Origin: a virus
IMG/VR virus record: IMGVR_UViG_3300038309_000241
Coordinates: 1 to 25,765 of that record
Reading direction: 5' to 3' (one strand)
Length of the DNA: 25,765 nucleotides
Positions 15,755 through 23,621 of the stretch are shown here, one piece after another (the first letter of the stretch is position 1; every line of letters begins with the position of its first letter). Under the pieces are notes generated by a model, which was not told the origin of the DNA, did not search any database, and worked only from the letters and a program-made list of their open reading frames with translations. The translations under genes were made by a program, and so were the position numbers.

Positions 15755-16209
15755 CTGCCCTCCAGATGGTCTTTGACAATCATGACAAACTCCTGCCGGT
15801 TTTCATCGGTAATGCCCAGATACGGCCTGGCCGGTATGGTGACCTGGCGGTTCGGGCCGGCCTGGCCGCCGAGCTGATGAATGGCGCCATAAACCTTGTT
15901 GGTGCCCACAGCCACTTTTTTCTTATCGGCGCTGTAGGAGATCGTGCCGCGCAGGCCGCCCCGGTGGCCCCGGCCGGTCAGGATCTTAGTGCCGTATTCT
16001 TTATTTTCCAGAGTGGTCCGTGACAGCGGTTTCCAGGGCCGGCCTTCAGGGTCGTGCTCTCCGGCGAACCGCTTTTCGGTTTCTACCAGCATGTATTCGC
16101 CGAAGGCCTTCATCACCGGTCGCAAATCATCCATGCGGCCGATGACTTTTTTCAGCATGGCCTGCGTTTCCCGGTCGTCCCAGGTTAGGATGTTGCTTAC
16201 ACCAGCCAT
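15751..16209 (-). CDS. Virion morphogenesis protein, Mu gpG-like
   Basis: A 152-residue protein with TAATG overlap at its start. The sequence DDLRPVMKAFGEYMLVETEKRFAGEHDPEGRPWKPLS, then RTTLENKEYGTKILTGRGHRGGLRGTIS, and the late VYGAIHQLGG are diagnostic of the phage virion morphogenesis family (PF05069, Mu gpG). Members take part in head-tail joining and tail completion. It lies between the gp36-like and tail terminator genes, as in Mu. Confidence 0.92.
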   Translation of the reverse strand: MAGVSNILTWDDRETQAMLKKVIGRMDDLRPVMKAFGEYMLVETEKRFAGEHDPEGRPWKPLSRTTLENKEYGTKILTGRGHRGGLRGTISYSADKKKVAVGTNKVYGAIHQLGGQAGPNRQVTIPARPYLGITDENRQEFVMIVKDHLEGR

Positions 16210-16634
16210 TAAAATCCCTCCATGTTGCTGCGGGAAAAAACCCGTGTGGCGGATTCTATGCTGACCCGGTCGGCGGCCGACTCTGTCGTGCCTTCCACGC
16301 CGGTCACCACAGCCTTTCCGTCGGCCACCCGCTCCAGGAATTTGATGGCGGCATCATAACGGGTTTTGCGGCCTTCCGGAGCCCCCTGGCGGCGGGAGAA
16401 CAGGTTGTAAACAGCGATATCGACCGACAGCTTGCGGATCATGGCCGGAACGGTGGTAAACGGCACGGTGTAGCGTTGGCCGCAATACCCGTCAATCTCG
16501 GCGTCGGCATCGGCAATGGCCTTGGTGACCACGGATTCATCCACCACGCCGGCATCATCATCGTCGGTCAGCTGGATCAGCTCGGTCTCGGTCAACTGGT
16601 CGGGCTTGATATCGTCAAGCGTGCAATAAGCCAT
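16209..16634 (-). CDS. Head-tail adaptor, Mu gp36-like (DUF1320)
   Basis: A 141-residue protein beginning MAYCTLDDIKPDQLTETELI, followed by DAEIDGYCGQRYTVPFTTVPAMIRKLSVDIAVYNLFSRR, which is the DUF1320/gp36 signature. This is a helical head-completion protein that docks below the portal. AGGAG is present about 9 nt before the ATG. It follows the gp35-like gene and precedes gpG, as in Mu. Confidence 0.92.
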   Translation of the reverse strand: MAYCTLDDIKPDQLTETELIQLTDDDDAGVVDESVVTKAIADADAEIDGYCGQRYTVPFTTVPAMIRKLSVDIAVYNLFSRRQGAPEGRKTRYDAAIKFLERVADGKAVVTGVEGTTESAADRVSIESATRVFSRSNMEGF

Positions 16635-16646
16635 TGGGGCGATCTC

Positions 16647-16895
16647 CTATTTTCTGCCGCGCTTGGATGAATTTTTCCGGGCCGATTTATCGGCGCCGCC
16701 TTCTCCGGCCATGTCATCCCCGGCGAAGTCGGACTCCGAGGCCTCGACAAACTCCACCGTCAACATGGGTTCGGTCATCAGTTGTGCCAGTTCATCCTTG
16801 CTGAAACGTTCTTCCGGATGGTCTACCGCCTCGTGCGGATGAAAAATCCCGCAACGCCTGAAACCTTCTTTTCGATTGGCTCTTATTCGGATCAT
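16647..16895 (-). CDS. Small gp35-like protein
   Basis: An 82-residue protein. The start is the ATG at 16895, with CAGGAGG 5 nt upstream; 45 codons of the same frame lie upstream but run through a hairpin and lack a ribosome binding site. The sequence has an N-terminal basic and hydrophobic part (IRIRANRKEGFRRCGIFHP), FSKDELAQLMTEPMLTVEFVE and a basic C-terminus (KSARKNSSKRGRK). It resembles the HI1506/Mu gp35 type in size, place and core. Its function is unknown; it may bind DNA or the head interior. Confidence 0.82.
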   Translation of the reverse strand: MIRIRANRKEGFRRCGIFHPHEAVDHPEERFSKDELAQLMTEPMLTVEFVEASESDFAGDDMAGEGGADKSARKNSSKRGRK

Positions 16896-16914
16896 GTTTT
16901 CCTCCTGTTTGAAA

Positions 16915-16976
16915 ATCCCGGGCGGGGGAACCGTGTGCTTTAGTCCGCATTGGAAGAAAACACACCCGCCCGGGAT
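16915..16976 (-). terminator. Strong stem-loop between decoration and gp35-like genes
   Basis: ATCCCGGGCGGG (16915-16926) is perfectly complementary to CCCGCCCGGGAT (16965-16976). Five more pairs (GTGTG at 16933-16937 with CACAC at 16961-16965, sharing one base) could extend it with a bulge. On the minus strand only four T residues follow, so it is at best a weak or leaky terminator. It may instead protect the mRNA ends of the capsid genes. Confidence 0.6.
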
Positions 16977-16984
16977 GGGTATAT

Positions 16985-17857
16985 TTAGACCGTGGACAGC
17001 GCCCAGCCGTCGTTGGCCGCCACGCGCCATACCAGGGCGCCGGCCACCTGAACACCGACCAGCCGGATGTGGTCGCCGGCATCGGCGCCGGTCAGGGTAT
17101 TGTTGCCGGTCTGGTTGACGGCCGCGGCAACGGTGATAACCGCGTCGCCGGCGTCGACATCCAGGGAGATGTCCAGGACCTGACCGGCGAACGTGGGAAT
17201 GGCCAGGGTCCGGGTGTCATCCACGCCGGTCGTTGTCAGGGCGCAGGTTCCGCTTTTGGTAACCGGTATGGCGCCGCCGTCGCCCGGGTCGGCGATTACC
17301 GTGGAGGACTTTTTGCCCAGTTCCTGTGTAAATGTCTCCAGCTCGGTGGCCGCGGTATATCCGCCGGCGTCGGCGATGGAAACGGCCGAGGCTGCATGTG
17401 CTCCGGACGCGTCGGCAATATGGGTGGCAACGTCCGCCTGCTGGGTGGCCGGCTGGATGTCGATCCAGGCGTGGGTCGTGTCCATGTACTCGGCGATCAC
17501 CCCGCAGAAAATGTTGTTGGTGACATTGGCCACCAGGTCAACGGTCTGGTCGTCCACCAGGTAAACCTGGTCGCCCACGTTAGCCCTGGTGATGGCCGTG
17601 TCAAGGGTCATCAAAAACAGTCCGTTGCGCCAGTATTCCGCGGTTTTGTCGCCCGAAGATCCGGAGCTGTTATCAACCTGCTTGGTGGCCACGCCCGCGA
17701 AAATGCAGGAAGCGGTGTCCGCCCCCGGGATGATGTATCCGGTAGCGTTGAGCATGACCAGGGCGCCGCCATAAATTTTAACGGCCTGGTAGGCCGGGTT
17801 CTGACCCAGCAGACCTTCTTTCCGCCGGGGGTCTCTGTCTTTTGATAAAGCCGTCAT
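16985..17857 (-). CDS. Head decoration protein with head-fibre-like C-terminal extension
   Basis: A 290-residue protein, with AAGGAG before the ATG. Residues 1 to about 138 form a beta-rich decoration-type domain (VKIYGGALVMLNATGYIIPG, then VGDQVYLVDDQTVDLV and HAWIDIQ). Residues 143-180 are a helical linker with THIADASGAHAASAV and ATELETFTQELG, seen in phage fibres as a trimerising segment. Residues 195-290 are a beta domain ending in WRVAANDGWALSTV. It sits directly after the major capsid gene, where decoration proteins lie. I infer that it stands out from the head as a fibre. The last domain resembles the end of the tail fibre at 2043-2882. Confidence 0.75.
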   Translation of the reverse strand: MTALSKDRDPRRKEGLLGQNPAYQAVKIYGGALVMLNATGYIIPGADTASCIFAGVATKQVDNSSGSSGDKTAEYWRNGLFLMTLDTAITRANVGDQVYLVDDQTVDLVANVTNNIFCGVIAEYMDTTHAWIDIQPATQQADVATHIADASGAHAASAVSIADAGGYTAATELETFTQELGKKSSTVIADPGDGGAIPVTKSGTCALTTTGVDDTRTLAIPTFAGQVLDISLDVDAGDAVITVAAAVNQTGNNTLTGADAGDHIRLVGVQVAGALVWRVAANDGWALSTV

Positions 17858-17893
17858 AATATGTCTCCTTGTTGCGTTTTTGGTATTAAATTA

Positions 17894-17917
17894 TCCGGGG
17901 TGGTAAGCCACCCCGGA
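17894..17917 (-). terminator. Perfect 10-bp stem-loop after the major capsid gene
   Basis: TCCGGGGTGG at 17894-17903 pairs with CCACCCCGGA at 17908-17917 around a 4-nt loop. It begins 10 nt after the major capsid stop. On the minus strand the stem is followed by TAATTTAATA, not a clean T run. It could stop part of the transcription or stabilise the capsid mRNA. Confidence 0.6.
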
Positions 17918-17926
17918 ATGGATCGC

Positions 17927-18847
17927 TTACGCCGCGCCGGTGGACCCGTAGGACAGTTGCCACAGGCCGTATCCGCCGGCCGCCCGGGCTTCCGCGCCGA
18001 ACTTGTATTTCTTGCGCATAAACACGTCGGAGGCGTTCAGATCGGTCTGGGATACGAATACCGGCGCCTTGCGTTCCTGGTAGATGAACGGCTTCAGCGG
18101 CCGGTTGGTCACGTGCAGAAACCAGGCCGTGGTGGACGTCAGCCGGGGATTGACCAGGACTTTTGCCGTGCCCTTGTACGGGTTCGGCGATTCGTCGGTC
18201 AGCTTGTCGCCTTCGCAGAGCAGGCGGCCGGTGGCTTCCAGGGCCGGCGGAACTTCCAGGGTATCCGGAATCAGCCCCAGGGGACGGCCTTCGTCGTCTG
18301 TGAAGCTCATGACGGCGATCCGGGCCGCGCCATAGGAAGCGGCCGCCAGGGCAGTGGTGGCCGCCGACAGGGCCGCCGTGCCCTTGTTGGACACCGAGCT
18401 GCTGGCACCGTTTTCATCCGTTACCGGGTGGTCGGTGTCGTAAAAATACTGGCCGTCGTAGCAGGTGTTGGTAAACGCATTGTTTTTCAGGTCGGCGTCG
18501 ATTTCATCCGGCAGCTGCTTGGCTGAAAAACCCGCGTCCTGGGCCATCGGGTTGTAAATGCCGATGTTGTCGTCCTCGATGTCGTTCCGGTCGACCTCCA
18601 CCGTGGCTTCCCAGTCGTCGTTGACAACGGTGTATTTGTGCGCGGACAGCGCCCGGACGACCTTGTCGCCCAGCCATTTGCGCATTTTCGGAAATCGCCC
18701 CAGCCAGGAATAATCGTTCTGGGCGGATCCGGACGGGACCTTCATGGTGGTTTTTTCCCAGATGCTGGGAGCGGCATCAAACGCCTTGTTGAAGATGGTT
18801 TTCAGGGTGATGAAAACCGCCGTAAGGTTGCTCTGATTCAGTAACAT
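17927..18847 (-). CDS. Major capsid protein, Mu gpT-like
   Basis: A 306-residue protein starting MLLNQSNLTAVFITLKTIFNKAFD, with AGGAGA before the ATG. WLGRFPKMRKWLGDKVV, KYTVVNDDWEATVEVDRNDIEDD and the DTDHPV segment are characteristic of the Mu gpT major head subunit family (PF10124), which forms the HK97-fold shell. Its length matches Mu gpT (about 305). It follows the protease/scaffold gene and is expected to be among the most strongly made late proteins. Confidence 0.95.
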   Translation of the reverse strand: MLLNQSNLTAVFITLKTIFNKAFDAAPSIWEKTTMKVPSGSAQNDYSWLGRFPKMRKWLGDKVVRALSAHKYTVVNDDWEATVEVDRNDIEDDNIGIYNPMAQDAGFSAKQLPDEIDADLKNNAFTNTCYDGQYFYDTDHPVTDENGASSSVSNKGTAALSAATTALAAASYGAARIAVMSFTDDEGRPLGLIPDTLEVPPALEATGRLLCEGDKLTDESPNPYKGTAKVLVNPRLTSTTAWFLHVTNRPLKPFIYQERKAPVFVSQTDLNASDVFMRKKYKFGAEARAAGGYGLWQLSYGSTGAA

Positions 18848-18895
18848 ATCGCGTCTCCTTGTCGTTTTGTGTCGTTAAAACCGATCCTCCGGCCG

Positions 18896-19438
18896 TTATT
18901 CGGCCGTCAGTCCGCCGTATTGTTTCAGGTCATCAGCCGTCACGCCCATCTTTGCCGCAACGGTTTTCAGGTCCTCATCAACCACGGCCGCATCGGACTT
19001 TTTCTTTTTGCCGGGCAACTGATCCATCGGAACCACAACGGCCGCCTTGGCGATGAACGTGGTGAACCCGGCCATGTCCTTTTTGGCGTAAGCCATCGCC
19101 CAGTCCTTCTGATCCGGTGTGATCTTGCCGGCATTCATTGCCGCCGTGACGGCGTCGGTGGCGTCCCGCTCGGCGATCTTGGCTTCCAGGGCCGCGATGC
19201 GGGCGTCCGCCTCCGCCTTGCCGTTCTGTTTCAGAGCATGGATTGAGGCCACAACCGTCGAGACATCGGATTTTTCATCCGTTATGGCCAGGGCCTCGAC
19301 GATCTCTTTGGCCACGACCGGGGTTTCCTGTGCCCGCTTGGCTTTGGCCACGACGGTGTCCACGGCGGCCAGGGTGTCTGTCTCGTTGGTGCCTTCCGCC
19401 AAGCCGAGTTTTGCGAATAATTGCTTGAAGAAATCCAT
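18896..19438 (-). CDS. Internal-start scaffold protein (Mu gpZ-like)
   Basis: A 180-residue protein made from an in-frame ATG at codon 168 of the protease gene, beginning MDFFKQLFAKLGLAEG. AGGAGG lies 5 nt upstream, one of the best ribosome binding sites in the window, which argues for real initiation. The product is Ala-, Lys- and Glu-rich and helical, with a coiled-coil middle (ADARIAALEAKIAERD) and a basic KKKK patch, as expected for a scaffold. In Mu, gpI protease and gpZ scaffold are related in the same way. The scaffold should be degraded by the protease after head assembly. Confidence 0.85.
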   Translation of the reverse strand: MDFFKQLFAKLGLAEGTNETDTLAAVDTVVAKAKRAQETPVVAKEIVEALAITDEKSDVSTVVASIHALKQNGKAEADARIAALEAKIAERDATDAVTAAMNAGKITPDQKDWAMAYAKKDMAGFTTFIAKAAVVVPMDQLPGKKKKSDAAVVDEDLKTVAAKMGVTADDLKQYGGLTAE

Positions 19439-19939
19439 AGTTTCCTCCTCTTGTGTGTTGGTGTTGTGAAAGGATCCCAGCTTGGCCAGGATCGGCTTTA
19501 GGTTGTTGTGTTTGGGACTGTTGGTCAGGGCCGCGTTAAACAGCGCCGCCAGGCGGCCGTCAGACTTGCGCACGGCAAACACCGGGGAAAAATAGCGGTA
19601 TTCGCCGTTTTCGATGTAACCCTTGGCTTTTTCCGTCCAGTCCACCTGGGCGACGATCCCGACCCCGGGTTTATATTCAAGGGCATTGGCGCCGCGTATC
19701 CATCCCGCTGCCGGCGCTTCGGCGTCAGACAATGTCTGATGCTCGTAATCAAACACCATGTCGATGCCGCGCCGCGCCACTTCGGCCACTACGTTGTCGA
19801 ATGCGGCCTGATCCACCAGGTACCGGGACGGCTCACCGGTCGCCGCGTCAAGCTCGTTCCAGCCTTCGGCGAACAGTAGAATCCGCTCGGGCGCATCACC
19901 TATTTTCTGAATAACCTTTGCAACTACCGTCTTAAACAT
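18896..19939 (-). CDS. Capsid maturation protease with scaffold domain (Mu gpI-like)
   Basis: A 347-residue protein. The ATG overlaps the MuF gene end by 8 nt. Residues 1-160 form the protease (family PF10123): GIDMVFDYEHQTL (59-70) with a candidate catalytic His67, AAGWIRGANALEY (77-89), and EYRYFSPVFAV (113-123) with a candidate catalytic Ser118. Residues 168-347 are the scaffold domain. Catalytic residues are proposed from motif position only. It acts inside the procapsid, cleaving the scaffold and probably itself. Confidence 0.93.
   Translation of the reverse strand: MFKTVVAKVIQKIGDAPERILLFAEGWNELDAATGEPSRYLVDQAAFDNVVAEVARRGIDMVFDYEHQTLSDAEAPAAGWIRGANALEYKPGVGIVAQVDWTEKAKGYIENGEYRYFSPVFAVRKSDGRLAALFNAALTNSPKHNNLKPILAKLGSFHNTNTQEEETMDFFKQLFAKLGLAEGTNETDTLAAVDTVVAKAKRAQETPVVAKEIVEALAITDEKSDVSTVVASIHALKQNGKAEADARIAALEAKIAERDATDAVTAAMNAGKITPDQKDWAMAYAKKDMAGFTTFIAKAAVVVPMDQLPGKKKKSDAAVVDEDLKTVAAKMGVTADDLKQYGGLTAE
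19444..19449 (-). promoter_or_regulatory. Ribosome binding site for internal scaffold start
   Basis: AGGAGG on the minus strand, 5 nt before the in-frame ATG at 19438, within the protease coding sequence. It is a full match to the anti-Shine-Dalgarno core and decides the scaffold start. Confidence 0.85.
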
Positions 19940-20624
19940 TGACCACCTCGCTGTCCGCCGCTTGTCCTACGTTGTAGGCCCAACCGGCATCAATTCCGAC
20001 AGGAACCCGCCGGGTTTCTCCGGTGCGTGGGTTTGTCCAATCGTAATATTCAATTTTCGGTGCCGTGTCCGGTCCGTCTTTTCCCATTTTTTCAAGGTCC
20101 CTGGGGCCTGCTGTTTGAGCGAAACAAGAACATCCCCACCCGTTTGGCGGATAATGCGTGTTCCACCAGGGATCGTCAGCCGGCAAAACCAATCCGTCCC
20201 AGCTCAAATGCTCCGGCCGGGGATTGTCGCTATCGCCGTGTCGATACACCATGTACGGCCTCAGCTTCACCACTTCCGGATCAGTCATCTGTCGCCACCT
20301 GCCGGCGGAATACATGGTTTTGATATTGGTCTCGTAAATTAACCGGCTTCTCCAGTTACGGCCGCCGACATATTCCCAGCCATACTTGGCCACGATATTG
20401 TCAAAATCATTTCTGAAATCCTTGATTGTGACGCCGTCTTCAATGGCTTTTGACACCGCATCCCGAAAGTCGGCCACGATATCGTCGCGCATGGCTCCGG
20501 CAACACTAAACGCCCGCATGTGCTCGGCTTCCCATATTTCATCCCAGGTGGCTGTAGGCAGGTTTAATTTTTGCCGCAAGAGAGTAATCGCTTCATCAAA
20601 CGGCAGGTTGCCGTATTTAATCAT
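19932..20624 (-). CDS. Phage head morphogenesis protein, MuF/gp30-like
   Basis: A 230-residue protein. The N-terminal part has FDEAITLLRQKLNLPTATWD. The MuF signature is at about 136-168: RPEHLSWDGLVLPADDPWW, then THYPPNGWGCSC. A terminal GIDAGWAYNVG (210-220) is also typical. MuF proteins bind the portal, enter the head with the DNA and are few per particle. At 230 residues it is shorter than many MuF proteins and no toxin domain is fused. The ATG overlaps the portal gene end by 8 nt. Confidence 0.95.
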   Translation of the reverse strand: MIKYGNLPFDEAITLLRQKLNLPTATWDEIWEAEHMRAFSVAGAMRDDIVADFRDAVSKAIEDGVTIKDFRNDFDNIVAKYGWEYVGGRNWRSRLIYETNIKTMYSAGRWRQMTDPEVVKLRPYMVYRHGDSDNPRPEHLSWDGLVLPADDPWWNTHYPPNGWGCSCFAQTAGPRDLEKMGKDGPDTAPKIEYYDWTNPRTGETRRVPVGIDAGWAYNVGQAADSEVVNV

Positions 20625-22197
20625 CGATTTCCTCCATCACCTGCATTCGCCCGGCCAGCTCTGCAGCGGCAAAACACTTTTGCAGCACGGATCTGGCGGC
20701 GGACAAATCGACTTTTCCAGAGATATTATCCAGGCCAGACGCGATCGCGGACATATTATCCGCATTTTTGATCATGTCCTTGACTGCTGACACAACGTCA
20801 CCAGGCAGGTCTTTCGCCTCTCTTTCAAACATGGACACCAGCACGTTGACCTGGTTATCCTGGGGTATCTTTTTTTTGGCCGAAATACGGCTCTGTTCGG
20901 CCATCATAGGCGCTTCCTGATCTGCCGGTGGGTTACTGCCACCAGTAGAACCGCCCACCATCTCCTCATCGCCTTCGGGCTCCGGAATGCCGAATTCACG
21001 TCGTACCCATGACACCGGCACGGCCACGCGGTCTAATATTTTTTCCAGCCAGGTGGCTTTTTTCTCCAGGTCTTCTTCTTCCTCCCAGACAGGCCCGTAA
21101 AACGGCACGGGCGTGTCCCAGCCAAAGTTAAACCCCACAATTGGGGCCAGCAGCTGACTGCGACGGGTAACGGCAATGGCCCTGGAATCGGCTTTGGCCA
21201 GATCGATGCGGATCTCATTATGGGTCTGGGCGGCGGCATAGCTGCCAACGTCGCCAACATCCGCTGACAGGGTTTGGCCGACAATGGCCTTGGACATCTC
21301 TTTGTTGGCAAAATCACACAGGGCCTTGTACAGTTTGGCCGACGTGGCCGTGCCCTGGGCCTGGACAAATTCGATTTCAGTGGCCTTGGAAATAACACCG
21401 GCAGCGTCCGTGCCGATGGAAGCCAGGGCAGTGACCAGGGCATCACGGTCCTCGGCGGCCGCGCCGGACTCGTATTTGCCCAGCCGGATCGGCATGCCGT
21501 ATATTTCGCAGAAGGTTACCCAGTCCTTGATGGCGTAGTTTTTGAACAAATACATCCAGGTACAGACCCGCAAAATTCCGGACCGGGTGGGATGACCGGT
21601 CTTTCCGCCATAAGCGTGAAAAATCACTTTCCACGGAGGTATTTCTTCGCCCATAAGGTTGTCGTCCGTTATCAACCGGGGATAGTTACGCAGCAGCCCT
21701 TCAGGGTCTGTAAACGTCAGCCGCTCCGGCTCGATCCATGAGAGCGCCCTGGGGACAGCCTGGCCGGCCGACACATCCCAGTTGATCTCCATGCAGGAAT
21801 AACCGTTTCCAACGGCGGCCTGCATGGCAACAATGTCCTCATCATCTTCCGTGGTCTTGTCGAACAGGGCCTGGACAAACTCAGCCACCTGAAGGTCACG
21901 GGCCGAATCCGTGGCCGGTGTGACCCGGTACTCAACATCGGTAATGGCCTCGCGCCGCTTGGTGATTTCACCCAGAATATGACCGTCTTTTTCACAGATC
22001 GCGGTAAAAAGCTCTGCCTGGCGGCGCATGTCGCCGGCATCCGCCTCGCGAAACACGGTGGCCAGGGTCAGCGGCGTCAGCCCCTCGGCGATGTATTCGC
22101 GGGACGAATACGCCCGAGGCGCCGCGCCCAGGGGCCGGCGATCCGGTTTTTTTACGGTTTGAATTTCCCGTCCGAATTGATCATATAAAAGCGCCAT
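20617..22197 (-). CDS. Portal protein, DUF935 (Mu gp29-like)
   Basis: A 526-residue protein whose ATG overlaps the terminase stop (TAATG). YIAEGLTPLTLATVFREADAG and the AELFTAICEKDGHILGEITKRREAI stretch lie near the N-terminus; VAMQAAVGNGYSCMEINWDV-like and WVTFCEIYGMPIRLGKYESGA sequences and the SKATEIEFVQAQGTATS segment follow; these define the DUF935 portal family. The C-terminal region is charged, with SARSVLQKCFAAAELAGRMQ near the end. It forms the dodecameric ring at the head vertex for DNA entry and tail attachment. Length fits the family (about 510-530). Confidence 0.95.
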   Translation of the reverse strand: MALLYDQFGREIQTVKKPDRRPLGAAPRAYSSREYIAEGLTPLTLATVFREADAGDMRRQAELFTAICEKDGHILGEITKRREAITDVEYRVTPATDSARDLQVAEFVQALFDKTTEDDEDIVAMQAAVGNGYSCMEINWDVSAGQAVPRALSWIEPERLTFTDPEGLLRNYPRLITDDNLMGEEIPPWKVIFHAYGGKTGHPTRSGILRVCTWMYLFKNYAIKDWVTFCEIYGMPIRLGKYESGAAAEDRDALVTALASIGTDAAGVISKATEIEFVQAQGTATSAKLYKALCDFANKEMSKAIVGQTLSADVGDVGSYAAAQTHNEIRIDLAKADSRAIAVTRRSQLLAPIVGFNFGWDTPVPFYGPVWEEEEDLEKKATWLEKILDRVAVPVSWVRREFGIPEPEGDEEMVGGSTGGSNPPADQEAPMMAEQSRISAKKKIPQDNQVNVLVSMFEREAKDLPGDVVSAVKDMIKNADNMSAIASGLDNISGKVDLSAARSVLQKCFAAAELAGRMQVMEEIDD

Positions 22198-23621
22198 TAC
22201 CAGGCTCCTCGCTTGTGAAATCGACGTTTTGAAACCGTTTTGTACTCCACCGGTCCGGACGTGTTGCCGGCGGCATGAATGGCCAGGGCCAGCGCCCAGA
22301 ACCGGTCAGAATGGCCGTCAGGGCCGCTGTCGGCCTCAAAACGGATGTTCCCGGCCCCGGTGGTCGTCTTGCGTATCCCCCGCAGATCGCCCCGGATAAA
22401 ATCGTCATGCGGAATCCGGATGGACTTGTCCTCGAAAGCGGCCCTCACCGGGTAGGCCAGTTCCTCCTTGACCGGCCCGGTAAAGCGGACCGCTTCCACC
22501 CGGTAGGTGCCGAACTTCTCCTGGGCCCGCTCAGCGAACTGCATGCCCAGGCCGGTGTTGTCGATGCAGCAGCGACGAATTGCCGGAATGGCCAACAGGT
22601 CGTTGTACAAAACCTCTTCCTGCTCGGAAAACGTCCGTCCCTGCATGCAGATCACGGCCCGGGTGAAAAACATGCCGGACACCCGCTCGATCACCCAGAA
22701 CACTGTCAGGTCGTTGCTGCGGCCGACATCGACGCCAAGGTACAGCTCGGTCATCTGACGGCCGTCCGGGGCATGTCCGGCCCGGGACATTTCCCAGTCT
22801 TCATCGGCCCGGTACTCGCATGCCGCGATCATGTCGTATGTCAGGAACGCGCCGGCGTCGTCGGCCGGAACGCACATGTATTCTTGTAAAAACTGTTCTT
22901 CCGTGGCGCATCCGGAGCGGATGAAATTAAAATAATCGGCCTCTGTCATGCCCTGCCGTTCGTCGTCTTCGGGCAGATTCTGCTGCAGTTTGAACAAAAA
23001 TCCCTGGTCCAGGGCGTCTTCCAGGGTGACCCGGTGATGAGAAAACTTCCGGGGGTTGCCGCGATGAACGATGTCTTCTATCAGTTCGTTGAAAAAATTG
23101 GCGCTGCCACGGTGCGTGGATACGATTTCAAGCTGCCCGCCCCAGGTGATACCCGGGTACGCGATGGAATACAGTTTTCTCGGGTCCGGATGCAGGGCGA
23201 ACTCGTCCAGGATGCGCCCGCCCTTTTTGCCGGCCTGGGCGTCCGGGTTGGAGCTCATGGAGTGGATCCGCCGGCCGTTGGCGAACTGCAGGACATACGC
23301 GGAAATTTTTTTGTCTTCGTCGATCATGAGCATACCCAGGTCACGGGCGGCCATGTCGTACATGCGGGCAAAACGCTTGCAGTCTTCAAGGAAAATCCGG
23401 GCCTGGAGATCGTCACGGGACGACACCCATTGATCGACCCGGGCCTCGGCCGGTGCCGTGCGCTCCACGGCGGCGTCGGCCGTTCCGAAGGAAATGCCGA
23501 TCTGTCGGCTTTTTTCCATGAGTTTCAGCCGGGAATCATCATCGATCCACCTGGACTGATACGGCAGGAAAAAACGGTCCGGATCAGACGGAATATTTTT
23601 AGCATTCCCTGGATGGTTCAT
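22197..23621 (-). CDS. terL: Terminase large subunit, Mu gp28-like
   Basis: A 474-residue protein with ATGA overlap at its start. The ATPase has a Walker A-like SRQIGISFGT (38-47), a Walker B RILDEFA (136-142, with D139 and E140) and a coupling motif VSTHRG (167-172). The RNase H-like nuclease has GVDVG (296-300, D298), CIDNTG (352-357, D354) and GHSDRFWA (436-443, D439), which supply the three acidic residues. It is shorter than Mu gp28 but complete in motifs. It cuts and pumps phage DNA with the small subunit; in transposable phages the substrate is inserted copies, packaged by headful. Confidence 0.95.
   Translation of the reverse strand: MNHPGNAKNIPSDPDRFFLPYQSRWIDDDSRLKLMEKSRQIGISFGTADAAVERTAPAEARVDQWVSSRDDLQARIFLEDCKRFARMYDMAARDLGMLMIDEDKKISAYVLQFANGRRIHSMSSNPDAQAGKKGGRILDEFALHPDPRKLYSIAYPGITWGGQLEIVSTHRGSANFFNELIEDIVHRGNPRKFSHHRVTLEDALDQGFLFKLQQNLPEDDERQGMTEADYFNFIRSGCATEEQFLQEYMCVPADDAGAFLTYDMIAACEYRADEDWEMSRAGHAPDGRQMTELYLGVDVGRSNDLTVFWVIERVSGMFFTRAVICMQGRTFSEQEEVLYNDLLAIPAIRRCCIDNTGLGMQFAERAQEKFGTYRVEAVRFTGPVKEELAYPVRAAFEDKSIRIPHDDFIRGDLRGIRKTTTGAGNIRFEADSGPDGHSDRFWALALAIHAAGNTSGPVEYKTVSKRRFHKRGAW

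Noticed and set aside
16896-17030. 45-codon N-terminal extension of the gp35-like gene
   Set aside because: It runs through the hairpin and into the decoration gene. The internal ATG at 16895 has an ideal ribosome binding site.
17069-17845. 258-codon open frame on the plus strand opposite the decoration gene
   Set aside because: It lies wholly inside the minus-strand decoration gene in GC-rich DNA. Its Gly/Val/Arg-rich product has no recognisable motif, and no plus-strand genes are seen elsewhere.
17861-18526. 221-codon plus-strand open frame opposite the major capsid gene
   Set aside because: Shadow of the gpT-like gene; composition is that of an antisense reading.
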